Part shown: positions 17,789 through 27,940 of the stretch, piece by piece
How the letters are laid out: every line of letters starts with the position of its first letter
How positions within the stretch are numbered: the stretch's first letter is position 1
NCBI GenBank assembly: GCA_050180895.1
Contig: JBFXDS010000002.1
Location: 124,001-188,000 of the forward strand
DNA from: JBGPEQ01 sp050180895
GTDB taxonomy: Bacteria; Pseudomonadota; Alphaproteobacteria; Dongiales; Dongiaceae
Direction of reading: 5' to 3'
DNA length: 64,000 bases
Position numbers and translations under genes: made by a program
Notes under the pieces: generated by a model
What the model was told of the DNA's origin: nothing
Databases searched by the model: none
What the model saw: the letters and a program-made list of their open reading frames with translations, nothing else

Positions 17789-19147
17789 ATGGCAACGCAG
17801 ATTCTGATGCCGGCCCTGTCGCCGACGATGACCGAGGGCAAGCTGGCGAAGTGGCTGAAGGCGCAGGGCGACATGGTCAAGCCCGGCGATGTGATCGCCG
17901 AGATCGAGACCGACAAGGCGACCATGGAGGTCGAAGCGGCGGACGAGGGGCGGCTGGCGCAAATCTTGGTGCCCGAGGGCACCGAAGGCGTCGCCGTGAA
18001 CACGCCCATCGCGGTGCTCGCGGAGGAAGGCGAGGCGCCGCCGGCCGCAGACAAGCCGGCGCCCGCCCCAGCGGCTAAGGTGCCTGCCGCGCCCGCCGCG
18101 GAGCCTGCCGCCAAGGCTCCTGCGGCGAAGCCACCGCCGGCTGAGCCGGAGACCGCCGGCGAGACGGCGACGGTCACCGTGCGCGAGGCGTTGCGCGACG
18201 CCATGGCGGAGGAGATGCGCCGTGATCCCGCGGTCTTCCTGATGGGCGAGGAAGTGGCCGAGTACCAGGGCGCCTACAAGGTCAGCCAGGGGTTGCTGCA
18301 GGAGTTCGGCGCGCAGCGCGTCGTCGACACGCCGATCACGGAATACGGGTTCGCCGGCCTCGGCGTCGGCGCCGCGTTCCACGGCCTTAGGCCGATCGTC
18401 GAGTTCATGACCATGAACTTTGCCATGCAGGCGATCGACCACATCATCAACTCGGCGGCGAAGACCCTCTACATGGCCGGCGGGCAGATGGGTTGCCCGA
18501 TCGTGTTCCGCGGGCCGAACGGCGCCGCCGCCCGTGTCGCGGCGCAGCATTCCCAGTGCTATGCGAGCTGGTATGCGCACTGCCCCGGACTGAAGGTGAT
18601 CGCGCCCTGGTCGGCGGCCGACGCCAAGGGGCTGCTGAAGGCGGCAATCCGCGATCCCAATCCCGTCGTGTTCCTGGAGAATGAAATCCTCTACGGACAG
18701 AGCTTCCCGGTTCCCACCGATGCCGACTTTATCCTGCCGATCGGCCGCGCCCGGATCGAGCGGCCCGGCAAGGACGTCACCATCACCGCCTTCTCGCTGC
18801 AGGTCTCCCATGCGCTGGCGGCCGCCGAGAAGCTGGCGGCGGACGGCATCGACGCCGAGGTGATCAATCTGCGCACGCTGCGTCCGCTCGACACCGCCAC
18901 CATCGTCGAATCGGTGAAGAAGACCAACCGGCTGGTCTCGGTCGAGGAGGGCTGGCCCTTCGCCGGCATCGGCGCCGAGCTCGCCGCCGTCATGATGGAG
19001 CAGGCGTTCGACTGGCTCGACGCGCCGGTGGCGCGCGTCGCCGGCGAGGATGTGCCGCTCCCCTACGCGGCCAACCTGGAGAAGCTGGCGCTGCCCAATC
19101 CGGACAAGATCGCCGCCGCCGCGCGCCAGGTCTGCTATCGCGCTTGA
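17789..19147 (+). CDS. pdhB: Pyruvate dehydrogenase E1 component, beta subunit with N-terminal lipoyl domain
   Basis: This 452-residue subunit has an extra N-terminal lipoyl domain (about residues 1-78) with the lipoylated lysine at position 43 in ETDKATMEVEA, then an Ala/Pro-rich linker to about residue 125, and the E1 beta transketolase-like domain (VTVREALRDAMAEEM, GEEVAEYQGAYKVS, DTPITEYGFAG, and the C-terminal region with GWPFAGIGAE). Carrying a lipoyl domain on E1 beta is characteristic of alphaproteobacteria. The lipoyl coding segment shares 38 identical bases with that of pdhC. GGGAGGATTC precedes the ATG. Confidence 0.96.
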   Translation: MATQILMPALSPTMTEGKLAKWLKAQGDMVKPGDVIAEIETDKATMEVEAADEGRLAQILVPEGTEGVAVNTPIAVLAEEGEAPPAADKPAPAPAAKVPAAPAAEPAAKAPAAKPPPAEPETAGETATVTVREALRDAMAEEMRRDPAVFLMGEEVAEYQGAYKVSQGLLQEFGAQRVVDTPITEYGFAGLGVGAAFHGLRPIVEFMTMNFAMQAIDHIINSAAKTLYMAGGQMGCPIVFRGPNGAAARVAAQHSQCYASWYAHCPGLKVIAPWSAADAKGLLKAAIRDPNPVVFLENEILYGQSFPVPTDADFILPIGRARIERPGKDVTITAFSLQVSHALAAAEKLAADGIDAEVINLRTLRPLDTATIVESVKKTNRLVSVEEGWPFAGIGAELAAVMMEQAFDWLDAPVARVAGEDVPLPYAANLEKLALPNPDKIAAAARQVCYRA

Positions 19148-19174
19148 TACCGAAGGATCCGTCGGGGGATCGAC

Positions 19175-20467
19175 ATGCCGATCGAAATTCTCATGCCAGC
19201 GCTGTCGCCGACCATGACCGAGGGAAACCTCGCGAAGTGGCTCAAGAAGGAAGGCGAAGCGGTGAAAGCCGGCGACGTGATTGCCGAGATCGAGACCGAC
19301 AAGGCGACCATGGAGGTCGAGGCCGTCGACGAGGGCAAGCTGGGCAAGATCCTCGTGCCTGAGGGCAGCCAGGGCGTGAAGGTCAATCAGCCCATCGCGC
19401 TGCTTCTGGCAGAAGGCGAGGACGCCTCCGCCCTGGGCAAGGCGCCGGCCGCCAAGCCCGCCGCCGCGCCGTCGGCGCCCGCGGCGCCACAGCCGGCGGC
19501 CGAAGCCAAGGCAGCGCCGCCCGAGGCCGCCGCCACGCCGGCCGCTGCCGCGCCCGCGCTGAAGCCTGCATCTGCGCCCGCAGGCGAGCGCATCGTCGCC
19601 AGTCCGCTCGCGCGGCGTATGGCGCAGCAGGCGGGCCTCGATCTCGCCGGCCTCGGCGGCAGCGGTCCGCATGGGCGGATCGTCAAGGCCGACATCGATG
19701 CCGCCCTCGCGCGCGGTAAGCCCGCGCCGAAGCCTGCGGCTCTGGCCGGCGCGCCCGGTCCCGCGGCGCCGGTCGCCGGCCTGCCGGCCTTCACCGAGCA
19801 GCCGCACAGCATGATGCGCAAGGTGATCGCGCGGCGGCTGACCGAATCCAAGCGCGACGCGCCGCATTTCTACATGACGATCGACTGCAACATCGACCGG
19901 CTGCTGCAGCTGCGGCAGGAGATCAACGCCAAGCGCGAAAAGGACAAGATCTCCGTCAACGACTTCGTCATCAAGGCGGCGGCGCTGGGCCTGAAGCAGG
20001 TGCCGGCGGCCAATGCCTCCTGGACGGAGGCCGCGGTGCGGCTCTATCAGGCGGCGGACGTCTCGGTGGCCGTCGCCACGCCGGGCGGCCTCATCACGCC
20101 GATCATCCGCAATGCCGACAGCAAGAGCCTGAGCGCCATCTCCGCCGAGATGAAGGACCTGGCGGCGCGCGCCCGGGACGGCAAGCTGAAGCCGGAAGAG
20201 TACCAGGGCGGCACCTTTTCGGTCTCCAATCTCGGCATGTACGGCATCCGCGAGTTCTCGGCGGTGATCAATCCGCCGCAGGGCGCCATCCTCGCGGTCG
20301 GCGCCGGCGAGCAGCGGCCGATCGTCAAGGACAACGCGCTCGCCATCGCCACGATGATGAGCTGCACCCTGTCGGTCGACCATCGCGTCGTCGACGGCGC
20401 CATCGGTGCCGAGTATCTCGCCGCCTTCAAGAAGCTGATCGAAGACCCGCTGACGATGCTGATCTAG
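19175..20467 (+). CDS. pdhC: Pyruvate dehydrogenase E2, dihydrolipoamide acetyltransferase
   Basis: This 430-residue subunit forms the core of the complex and transfers acetyl groups to coenzyme A. One N-terminal lipoyl domain (residues 1-76, Lys43), an Ala/Pro linker, a peripheral-subunit-binding domain (about 140-177, with SPLARRMAQQAG and GSGPHGRIVKADI) and the catalytic domain follow in order. The catalytic motif DHRVVDGA gives His403 and Asp407. It ends 11 bases before lpdA. Also known as aceF. Confidence 0.97.
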   Translation: MPIEILMPALSPTMTEGNLAKWLKKEGEAVKAGDVIAEIETDKATMEVEAVDEGKLGKILVPEGSQGVKVNQPIALLLAEGEDASALGKAPAAKPAAAPSAPAAPQPAAEAKAAPPEAAATPAAAAPALKPASAPAGERIVASPLARRMAQQAGLDLAGLGGSGPHGRIVKADIDAALARGKPAPKPAALAGAPGPAAPVAGLPAFTEQPHSMMRKVIARRLTESKRDAPHFYMTIDCNIDRLLQLRQEINAKREKDKISVNDFVIKAAALGLKQVPAANASWTEAAVRLYQAADVSVAVATPGGLITPIIRNADSKSLSAISAEMKDLAARARDGKLKPEEYQGGTFSVSNLGMYGIREFSAVINPPQGAILAVGAGEQRPIVKDNALAIATMMSCTLSVDHRVVDGAIGAEYLAAFKKLIEDPLTMLI

Positions 20468-20478
20468 GGAGACCGCCT

Positions 20479-21879
<1,401 letters not shown>

Positions 21880-21883
21880 ACCC

Positions 21884-22846
21884 ATGACGACCGCATCCGA
21901 AGTCGCCGTCCTCCGCCATCCCGAGAAGGCCAACAATCCGGTCAATCCGGCGCCGCGCAAGCCGGAGTGGCTGCGGGTCAGGGCGCCGATGTCGCGCGAG
22001 TACGAGGAGACGCGCGCGCTCATGCGCCGCCTCAAGCTGCATACGGTGTGCGAGGAAGCGGCCTGTCCGAACATCGGCGAGTGCTGGAAGCAGAAGCACG
22101 CCACGGTGATGATCCTCGGCAGCGTGTGCACGCGCGCCTGCGCCTTCTGCAACGTGGCCACGGGCAAGCCGGACCGGCTCGATCCGCACGAGCCGGAGCA
22201 TGTGGCCGAGGCCGTGGGCGAGATGGGCCTAGCCCATGTCGTCGTCACCTCCGTCGACCGCGACGACCTGGAGGACGGCGGCGCCGGCCACTTCGCGCGC
22301 GTCATCCGCGCCATCCGCAGCCGCGCGCCGGGCACCACGATCGAGGTGCTGACGCCGGACTTCCTGCGCAAGACCGGGGCGATCGAGACTGTCGTGGCGG
22401 CAAAGCCGGACGTCTACAACCACAATCTCGAGACCGTGCCGCGGCTCTACCGGCCGGTGCGGCCGGGCGCCCGCTATTTCGCCTCGATGCAGCTGCTGGC
22501 GCGGGTGAAGGAGCTGGATCCGGCGATGTTCACCAAGTCCGGCATCATGGTCGGCCTCGGCGAGACGCGCGACGAGGTGTTGCAGGTGATGGACGACATG
22601 CGCGCGGCCGACGTCGATTTCCTCACCATCGGCCAGTACCTGCAGCCGACGCCGCGGCACCATCCGGTCGACCGCTTCGTCACCCCGCAGGAGTTCGCCG
22701 AGTACAAGAACCATGCGCTGGGCAAGGGCTTCCTGATGGTCTCGGCGTCGCCGCTGACGCGTTCGTCCTATCATGCGGGTGACGACTTCGTCCGTTTGCG
22801 GGCCGCACGGGAGGCACAGCTGCACGGATCGGCGCCGTCGGTCTGA
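21884..22846 (+). CDS. lipA: Lipoyl synthase
   Basis: This 320-residue radical SAM enzyme inserts two sulfurs into octanoyl groups on the lipoyl domains encoded just upstream. Both iron-sulfur clusters are marked: the auxiliary cluster cysteines 56, 61 and 67 in CEEAACPNIGEC, and the SAM cluster cysteines 82, 86 and 89 in CTRACAFC. The C-terminal RSSYHAG provides the conserved serine ligand. The ATG at 21884 directly follows lpdA and is preferred over one at 21848 inside lpdA. Confidence 0.97.
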   Translation: MTTASEVAVLRHPEKANNPVNPAPRKPEWLRVRAPMSREYEETRALMRRLKLHTVCEEAACPNIGECWKQKHATVMILGSVCTRACAFCNVATGKPDRLDPHEPEHVAEAVGEMGLAHVVVTSVDRDDLEDGGAGHFARVIRAIRSRAPGTTIEVLTPDFLRKTGAIETVVAAKPDVYNHNLETVPRLYRPVRPGARYFASMQLLARVKELDPAMFTKSGIMVGLGETRDEVLQVMDDMRAADVDFLTIGQYLQPTPRHHPVDRFVTPQEFAEYKNHALGKGFLMVSASPLTRSSYHAGDDFVRLRAAREAQLHGSAPSV

Positions 22847-22861
22847 ATCGATCCCGACTCG

Positions 22862-23296
22862 ATGCCCACCCATGCCGAGAAGCGCGAGCTGCCCTATCGG
22901 CCCGAGCAGCTCTTCGACCTCGTCGCGGACATCGAGCGCTATCCGGAATTCCTGCCCTGGTGCGTCGCCGCGCGGATCCGCAGCCGCGAGGACGACATCA
23001 TCGTTGCCGACCTGGTCATCGGCTTCAAGATGATCCGGGAGCGCTTCACCAGCCGCGTCAAGCTCGATCGCCCGAACCTGCGCATCGACGTCGCCTATTC
23101 CGATGGGCCGTTCCGCTACCTCAACAACCATTGGCTCTTCGAGCCGCTGCCGAACGGCCATTGCCGCATCGACTTCTATGTCGATTTCGAATTCCGCTCG
23201 CCGATCCTGCAGCGGATCATCGGCGTCCTCTTCAACGAGGCGGTGAAGCGCATGGTGCACGCCTTCGAAAGCCGCGCGCGCAAGCTTTATGGGTAA
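22862..23296 (+). CDS. RatA/COQ10-like coenzyme Q-binding START domain protein
   Basis: This 144-residue single START-type domain protein has the family pattern: YRPEQLFDLVADIERYPEFLPW at the N-terminus, a middle part ending in LRIDVAYSDGPFRYLNNHW and the C-terminal helix RIIGVLFNEAVKRMVHAFESRA. In bacteria the family is annotated RatA after a proposed ribosome-association role; the mitochondrial relative Coq10 binds ubiquinone. The gene follows lipA by 15 bases, its usual place in alphaproteobacteria, so it probably belongs to the same transcript. Confidence 0.9.
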   Translation: MPTHAEKRELPYRPEQLFDLVADIERYPEFLPWCVAARIRSREDDIIVADLVIGFKMIRERFTSRVKLDRPNLRIDVAYSDGPFRYLNNHWLFEPLPNGHCRIDFYVDFEFRSPILQRIIGVLFNEAVKRMVHAFESRARKLYG

Positions 23297-23494
23297 CGCC
23301 CCGCCGTAGCGCGACCCCGTTCAACGCGACGCGACGCAGTCGAAGAAGACCGTGCTGGGGACCGCTCTTGAATGAAAGTGATTCTGCCAGCAGCACATTC
23401 GTGTCTCCGATGGCGCTGGACGAATCTGCCCACTACCGGTAGAAAACTGTCGCCCACTGGTTTTGCCTCGAAGGTCGATCATCGGAGTGCTGCC

Positions 23495-24316
23495 GTGCCG
23501 CTGCCCGCGGAACCTCCTGCCTACCGTGACCTTTCCGGATGGATCGTTCTGAAGATTCTCGAGGCGATCAAGCGTGGCGAGATCAAGTCTGGTGAACGAT
23601 TGGTCGAGCGTGACATTGCGGCCCGGCTGGCGGTGAGCCGGGCACCCGTCCGCGATGCGATCCACCGGCTCGAGACGCTCGGCGTCGTCAAGCGCGCCTT
23701 TCCGCGCGGCGTGGAAGTGCGGAGCTGGACGGAGCGCGACTCGGCCGAGGTGTTCCTTCTGTTCGACGCATTGATCCTTCTGTCGGTGCAGCTTAGCGCT
23801 GGCCGATTGCAGCCCGACGATATCGTGCAACTCGAACGCATCCTGCAGGAGACGCATGATAACAAGGAAAGGGCGAGTCCGGATCTCGCGCATCAGTTTG
23901 CCCTCGACGTGCAGTTTCATCTCGTCATTGCTCGTGCCTCTGGGCATGGGCGCCTAGTCGAGATGATGCAGAGTCTGGTGCTTCCGCTGGAGCTGTGGCC
24001 GAAGAGCTTCGAAGCGCATAAGCACCCCAGCTTCCAGCTGCGCCAGCACAGCCGCCTATTGGAGGCGCTGAAGACCGGCAACCGCGATATCGCCATCGAC
24101 TGCGTGATGTCGAATATCCGGGAGGGGGAGGAGCAAAAGATCGCCGATCTTCTCGCCACTCCCGCTGCCGCCACATTGCCCGATGACGCAAACCCGGCAG
24201 TCCCCGTTGAGGCAGGGTTTGGCGAACCGCCTCGAGGCTATTTGGCCTCCACGGTGGAGTGGGCGGCCCGATCTACGCCGCCCGTCCCAGTCGATCGAGA
24301 TCCGGACGCGTCCTGA
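23495..24316 (+). CDS. GntR family transcriptional regulator (FadR/FCD subfamily)
   Basis: About 273 residues from a GTG at 23495. The N-terminal winged helix shows LSGWIVLKILEAIKRGEIKSGERL then VERDIAARLAVSRAPVRDAIHRLETLGVV (quoted in pieces: LVERDIAARL and SRAPVRDAI). The C-terminal all-helical FCD domain includes FALDVQFHLVIARASGH, with the histidine expected in metal or ligand binding, and the LRQHSRLLEALKTGN helix. An in-frame ATG at 23372 would add 41 residues of atypical composition and is less likely. The last 44 bases overlap the convergent lyase gene. It probably controls the adjacent lyase and binding-protein genes. Confidence 0.85.
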   Translation: MPLPAEPPAYRDLSGWIVLKILEAIKRGEIKSGERLVERDIAARLAVSRAPVRDAIHRLETLGVVKRAFPRGVEVRSWTERDSAEVFLLFDALILLSVQLSAGRLQPDDIVQLERILQETHDNKERASPDLAHQFALDVQFHLVIARASGHGRLVEMMQSLVLPLELWPKSFEAHKHPSFQLRQHSRLLEALKTGNRDIAIDCVMSNIREGEEQKIADLLATPAAATLPDDANPAVPVEAGFGEPPRGYLASTVEWAARSTPPVPVDRDPDAS

Positions 24317-25190
24317 GCGTGTTCTCCACGATGGCGATGACTTCCGCACGCTCGTCGCCGCGAAGCGGCATGAGCGGCATGCGTACTGTTTCCGAACCAC
24401 GGCCGCACATCGACAGGGCAAGTTTGCCGCATTGAATGAACGTGCTGCGGCAATCGAGATGCAGGAGGGGGTACATCCACCGATAGATTTCGCGTGCCTC
24501 CGCATACCGTCCCGCCGTTATCATGTCATGGAATGCGACGGTTTCCCGGAGGAATGCGCTGCCGGTGGCGCACACCCAGCCCACGCAGCCCAGCAGCATG
24601 GATTCAAAGATGATATCGTCGGAACCGCAGAACACGGCGTAGCGATCGCCGCACGCCAGCTTGATCTGTGTCACGCGCCGCGACTGATCGGTCGATTCCT
24701 TGACGGCGACGAGACGTTCGACGTCTGCGAGTTCGTTCAGGAGCTTCGGCGAGAAGTCGAGTCCGAAGCCGACTGGCTCGTTGTACAGCATGATCGGCAG
24801 GCTGCTCGCTGCCGCCAATCGACGAACGAATGCCACTCCCTCGTGTGACCGCGGCGGATAGCCCAGCAGCGGGGTCGCCATCAGCCCGTCGATACCCAGT
24901 TGCTCCATATCCCGGGCGTACTGGGTCGCTGCGTCGAGGCTGCATTCGATCGCACCGGTGAGCAACGGCACCCGTCCGTTGACGGCTTCCTTCGCCGCCG
25001 CCATCACCGTCCGCTTCTCGGCGGCGGTCATGGCGATAACCTCGCCGAACCTGCCAAGCATGATGATCCCGTGGGCACCGTCCTGGATCAGTCCGTCAAC
25101 GAACTGCTGCGTGGCCTTGAGATCGATCGTTTGATCCTCTGTGAACTGAGTGGCGGCCACGATGAATACGCCCTGCCAGTTAACGCCCAT
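24273..25190 (-). CDS. Dihydrodipicolinate synthase (DapA) family lyase/aldolase
   Basis: This 305-residue TIM-barrel protein of the Schiff-base class I aldolase family has Tyr136 in MLYNEP and the Schiff-base Lys164 in AVKEST. The pyruvate-binding loop reads LGRFGE at residues 45-50 where classical members have a GTTGE-type motif, so it is not a true DapA and may use another keto acid. The ATG at 25190 follows GGGGAGGATTTTGGA. It is divergent from a solute-binding protein gene and convergent with the GntR gene, which suggests catabolism of an imported compound such as a sugar acid or proline derivative. The substrate is unknown. Confidence 0.82.
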   Translation of the reverse strand: MGVNWQGVFIVAATQFTEDQTIDLKATQQFVDGLIQDGAHGIIMLGRFGEVIAMTAAEKRTVMAAAKEAVNGRVPLLTGAIECSLDAATQYARDMEQLGIDGLMATPLLGYPPRSHEGVAFVRRLAAASSLPIMLYNEPVGFGLDFSPKLLNELADVERLVAVKESTDQSRRVTQIKLACGDRYAVFCGSDDIIFESMLLGCVGWVCATGSAFLRETVAFHDMITAGRYAEAREIYRWMYPLLHLDCRSTFIQCGKLALSMCGRGSETVRMPLMPLRGDERAEVIAIVENTLRTRPDLDRLGRAA

Positions 25191-25287
25191 TCCAAAATCC
25201 TCCCCGAAAAGTGGGTAACTCCGCAACGCCGACGTTCGCGTTTAGTGCATGCATCGGCCAGCATAGTTTAGATGGATTACGGTCGAC

Positions 25288-25330
25288 GGTATACCAAATT
25301 TTATTGCACCGGGCATTTGGTCGGTATAGT
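25288..25330. promoter_or_regulatory. Candidate GntR-type operator and promoter region
   Basis: A perfect 8-base palindrome GGTATACC lies at 25288-25295, a pattern seen in FCD-type GntR operators, and GGTATA repeats at 25323-25328. TTGCAC (25304-25309) and TATAGT (25325-25330) are 15 bases apart, a short-spaced promoter match toward the binding-protein gene. This lies between the divergent starts at 25190 and 25428. The link to the nearby GntR protein is an inference. Confidence 0.4.
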
Positions 25331-25427
25331 TTTCCGAATCGTTAACCGGGGTGCTGCGGCACTCCGGAACAAACCAGGAGCTTCCTGCGAAGTAGGCGGC
25401 TCGCAAACAAAGACACGGGAGGCTTTG

Positions 25428-27044
25428 ATGAAGCGCAATCTGGGGGTCACGGCACTGGGATTCCTGCTCTTCCTGACGGCATCGCCCGTTGCGGCCAAGA
25501 CGATGATCTACTGCTCTGAAGCCGATCCCCGCACTCTCGATCCGAACCAGAGCATTGCGATATCCGACGTCGATGCCGTCAATCCGATTTACAACCGTTT
25601 GGTCGAACTGGAGCGCGGTGGAACCAAGGTGCTCCCGGCGCTCGCGGAGTCATGGGAGATTTCGGACGACAGCACGGTGTTTACCTTCAAGCTGCGCAAA
25701 GGCGTTAAGTGGCATTCCAACGCGCACTTCACGCCAAGCCGCGACTTCAATGCGGACGACGTCATCTTCAGTTTTCGCCGGCAGATGGATCCGAACGATC
25801 CTTACTACAAGATCGCCGAGGGCAATTTCGGCATCTTCGGCGGCATGGGGATGGACAAGTCGCTGAAGAGCGTCGAGAAACTCGACGATCTCACGGTGAG
25901 GTTTACGCTTGCGTCGCCTGACGTTTCCTTTCTGGCGCTCCTGACGACCGATGGACTGGCCATCATCTCCGCCGAATATGCCGAGACGCTGCTCGCCGCG
26001 GGGACGCCGGAGCGGCTTGCCGACGACCCGATAGGAACCGGTCCCTTTCGGTTTGTCTCGTTTGAACGCAGCGCACAGATCCGCTTTGCCGCCTTCCCGG
26101 ACTATTGGGCGATCGCGGCGGGAGAAAACGACCGTGCAGCAAAGGTGGATGAACTGGTCTTCGCCATTACCCCGGACCCCGCGGTGCGTTTGGCAAAGCT
26201 GCGGGCCGGCGAATGCCACATCATGCGCTTTCCAAATCCGGCCGATATCAAGATCGCGCGGAACGACCCGACCATCGTCGTTCACGAGCTGCCATCGGTC
26301 GACTACGGATTCCTCAGCTTCAATGTCGAGAAGAAGCCATTCGATGATCCGAAGGTCCGTCTCGCCCTCAGCCTCGCCGTCGACAAGCAGGCGATCATTG
26401 ATGCGGTCTATCTCGGAGAGGTCGGATCGTTGCCGGGCAGCTTGATTCCACCGGGCATGTTGGGGCACGACGAATCGATTGGTCCGATTCCCTACGATCC
26501 CGTGCGTGCGAAGCAGTTGTTATCGGATGCCGGCTATCCTGATGGATTCAAATCCACCTTGTGGGCGATGCCGGTGGTCCGGGCCTATATGCCCAATGCC
26601 CAGCGGGCGGCGGAGTTGATGCAAGCCGATTTCGCCAAGATCGGTGTTGACGTCGACATCGTGTCGTTCGAGTGGGGCGAATACCTGGACCGTTCGAAGA
26701 ACGGCGAACACGAGATGGTGATCATCGGACTCAACTACGACTACGCCGATCCCGGCAGCGTCATCATCTGGGGTTGGACATGCGAGTCGGCAAAGATCGG
26801 ATACAACCGGTCGCGGTGGTGCAACGAGGAGTTCGACGGTGCCATCTATGCGGCGGCGCGGACAGCCGACGACGGCAAGCGAGATGAGCTCTACCGGAAG
26901 GCGGAGGCGATCTTCAACGACGAAGTGCCGGCAATGCTCATCGCCTACGCACGTTTCGTCGCCTTCTCCCGACCGGAGGTCGACGGCTACAAGATCGCGC
27001 CCACTGGTTCGACCAATTTCTTCGGCATCGACCTGAAGCCGTGA
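25428..27044 (+). CDS. ABC transporter substrate-binding protein, family 5 (peptide/nickel/opine type)
   Basis: This 538-residue protein has a cleavable signal peptide (MKRNLGVTALGFLLFLTASPVAA, cut after about residue 23) and the family 5 architecture: RTLDPNQSIAISDVDAVNPIYNRL near the mature N-terminus, ALAESWEISDDSTVFTFKLRKGVKWH (quoted in parts: LAESWEIS and FKLRKGVKWH), and DDVIFSFRRQMDP. Such proteins deliver peptides or other ligands to an ABC importer. No permease or ATPase genes lie next to it, so it must share a transporter encoded elsewhere. GGGAGG precedes the ATG at 25428. It is grouped with the GntR regulator and the DapA-family lyase. Confidence 0.9.
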   Translation: MKRNLGVTALGFLLFLTASPVAAKTMIYCSEADPRTLDPNQSIAISDVDAVNPIYNRLVELERGGTKVLPALAESWEISDDSTVFTFKLRKGVKWHSNAHFTPSRDFNADDVIFSFRRQMDPNDPYYKIAEGNFGIFGGMGMDKSLKSVEKLDDLTVRFTLASPDVSFLALLTTDGLAIISAEYAETLLAAGTPERLADDPIGTGPFRFVSFERSAQIRFAAFPDYWAIAAGENDRAAKVDELVFAITPDPAVRLAKLRAGECHIMRFPNPADIKIARNDPTIVVHELPSVDYGFLSFNVEKKPFDDPKVRLALSLAVDKQAIIDAVYLGEVGSLPGSLIPPGMLGHDESIGPIPYDPVRAKQLLSDAGYPDGFKSTLWAMPVVRAYMPNAQRAAELMQADFAKIGVDVDIVSFEWGEYLDRSKNGEHEMVIIGLNYDYADPGSVIIWGWTCESAKIGYNRSRWCNEEFDGAIYAAARTADDGKRDELYRKAEAIFNDEVPAMLIAYARFVAFSRPEVDGYKIAPTGSTNFFGIDLKP

Positions 27045-27069
27045 GGCGGCTGCCGATTGTCCACTTGAG

Positions 27070-27115
27070 ACACCGGTCGCGGATGAACGTTGCCCCCTTC
27101 GCCCGCGGCCGGTGT
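27070..27115. terminator. Hairpin between convergent genes
   Basis: A 13-base arm at 27070-27082 (ACACCGGTCGCGG) pairs with 27103-27115 with one G-T position, around a 20-base loop. It lies between the ends of the binding-protein gene (27044) and the DUF429 gene (27131), where a bidirectional terminator is expected. There is no strong T-run. Confidence 0.4.
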
Positions 27116-27130
27116 GTCGCGTACCCGTGG

Positions 27131-27940
27131 TCAATAGTACACCCGGCCTTCGATTGCTTCTGCTGCGTCTGAAGAGGCCCGTGTGAATTCCCCTGCGGCA
27201 TAGGCGCGTCCGGTCGCCATGGCCGCGATCATGCTGTCGAGCGCGTCGCCGCCGGTATTGTCCAGCGCCAGCCGTCGCAAGCCCGGCGACAGCGGCGCCA
27301 GCCAGCCGCGCCGGACGAGACCATCGACGATGCTGCGGCGGGCGGCGCGAGCTGCGGCCGCTGTCCCCTTGTATGGGGGATAGAGGCCAGCATGCTTGAG
27401 TGTCGAGGCCGGGCAGGTCTCGACCACCCAGGGACGGTCGGTCCGCGCTCTCTCCATCGGCAGGACGGCGGCGCCGTCGTCGCGCAGCAGCGGCGCCAGA
27501 ACGTCGCGGATGCCGTGATAGGTCTGTCGGTAGATGCGTAGGTTGTAGGCGGCGAAGGGGACGCGCGACTCCCGATCGCAGGCGCGCCGGATCTCGCGTC
27601 CGCCGCCGCGGCTGCGGCAATCGGCCATGAAGGACTCGGCCGTCGGGAAGCGATCCGCGAGAGTCAGCGCAAAGGCCCGCCAGCTCGTCTCCTCGATCAT
27701 CCCGGCCGGCAGGCTGAAGGGGAAGTCGCAGCCGAAGACGGCAGAGCGCTGCCCGGCGACGAATGTGACGAGCGCCGGCAGGCAGCGGGCGCGCTCGCAG
27801 CCGGAGTCGGGCAGCTGTGATGCCGGACGGCAGCCCTCGATGCGCACGCAGCCACCGTCGACACGGCCCTCGGCGATCCAGATCACATCTCCGGCCCTCT
27901 CGGCGCCGCTGAAATCGATGCCAAAGATCCGGTCAGCCAT
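27131..27940 (-). CDS. DUF429 domain-containing protein
   Basis: This 269-residue protein starts MADRIFGIDFSGAE; the GIDFSGA motif is the RNase-H-like first strand with the metal-type aspartate typical of DUF429. Other matching pieces are VFGCDFPFSLPAGM, CDRESRVPFAAYNLRIYRQTY, and VVETCPASTLKHAGLYPPYKG, and the end LDNTGGDALDSMIAAMATG. The family is predicted to be a nuclease-like fold but has no proven activity that I know of. The ATG at 27940 overlaps the stop of the cinA-like gene by eight bases, so the genes are translationally coupled. Confidence 0.8.
   Translation of the reverse strand: MADRIFGIDFSGAERAGDVIWIAEGRVDGGCVRIEGCRPASQLPDSGCERARCLPALVTFVAGQRSAVFGCDFPFSLPAGMIEETSWRAFALTLADRFPTAESFMADCRSRGGGREIRRACDRESRVPFAAYNLRIYRQTYHGIRDVLAPLLRDDGAAVLPMERARTDRPWVVETCPASTLKHAGLYPPYKGTAAAARAARRSIVDGLVRRGWLAPLSPGLRRLALDNTGGDALDSMIAAMATGRAYAAGEFTRASSDAAEAIEGRVYY

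Noticed and set aside
17636..20383. Long minus-strand open frame across the PDH genes
   Set aside because: The plus strand encodes complete pdhA, pdhB and pdhC with all active-site motifs. The minus frame has no recognisable domain and is Arg/His-rich.
23372..23494. Longer N-terminus for the GntR regulator
   Set aside because: The added 41 residues have atypical composition and no match to the family's start, and the region has lower GC at third positions. The GTG at 23495 fits better.
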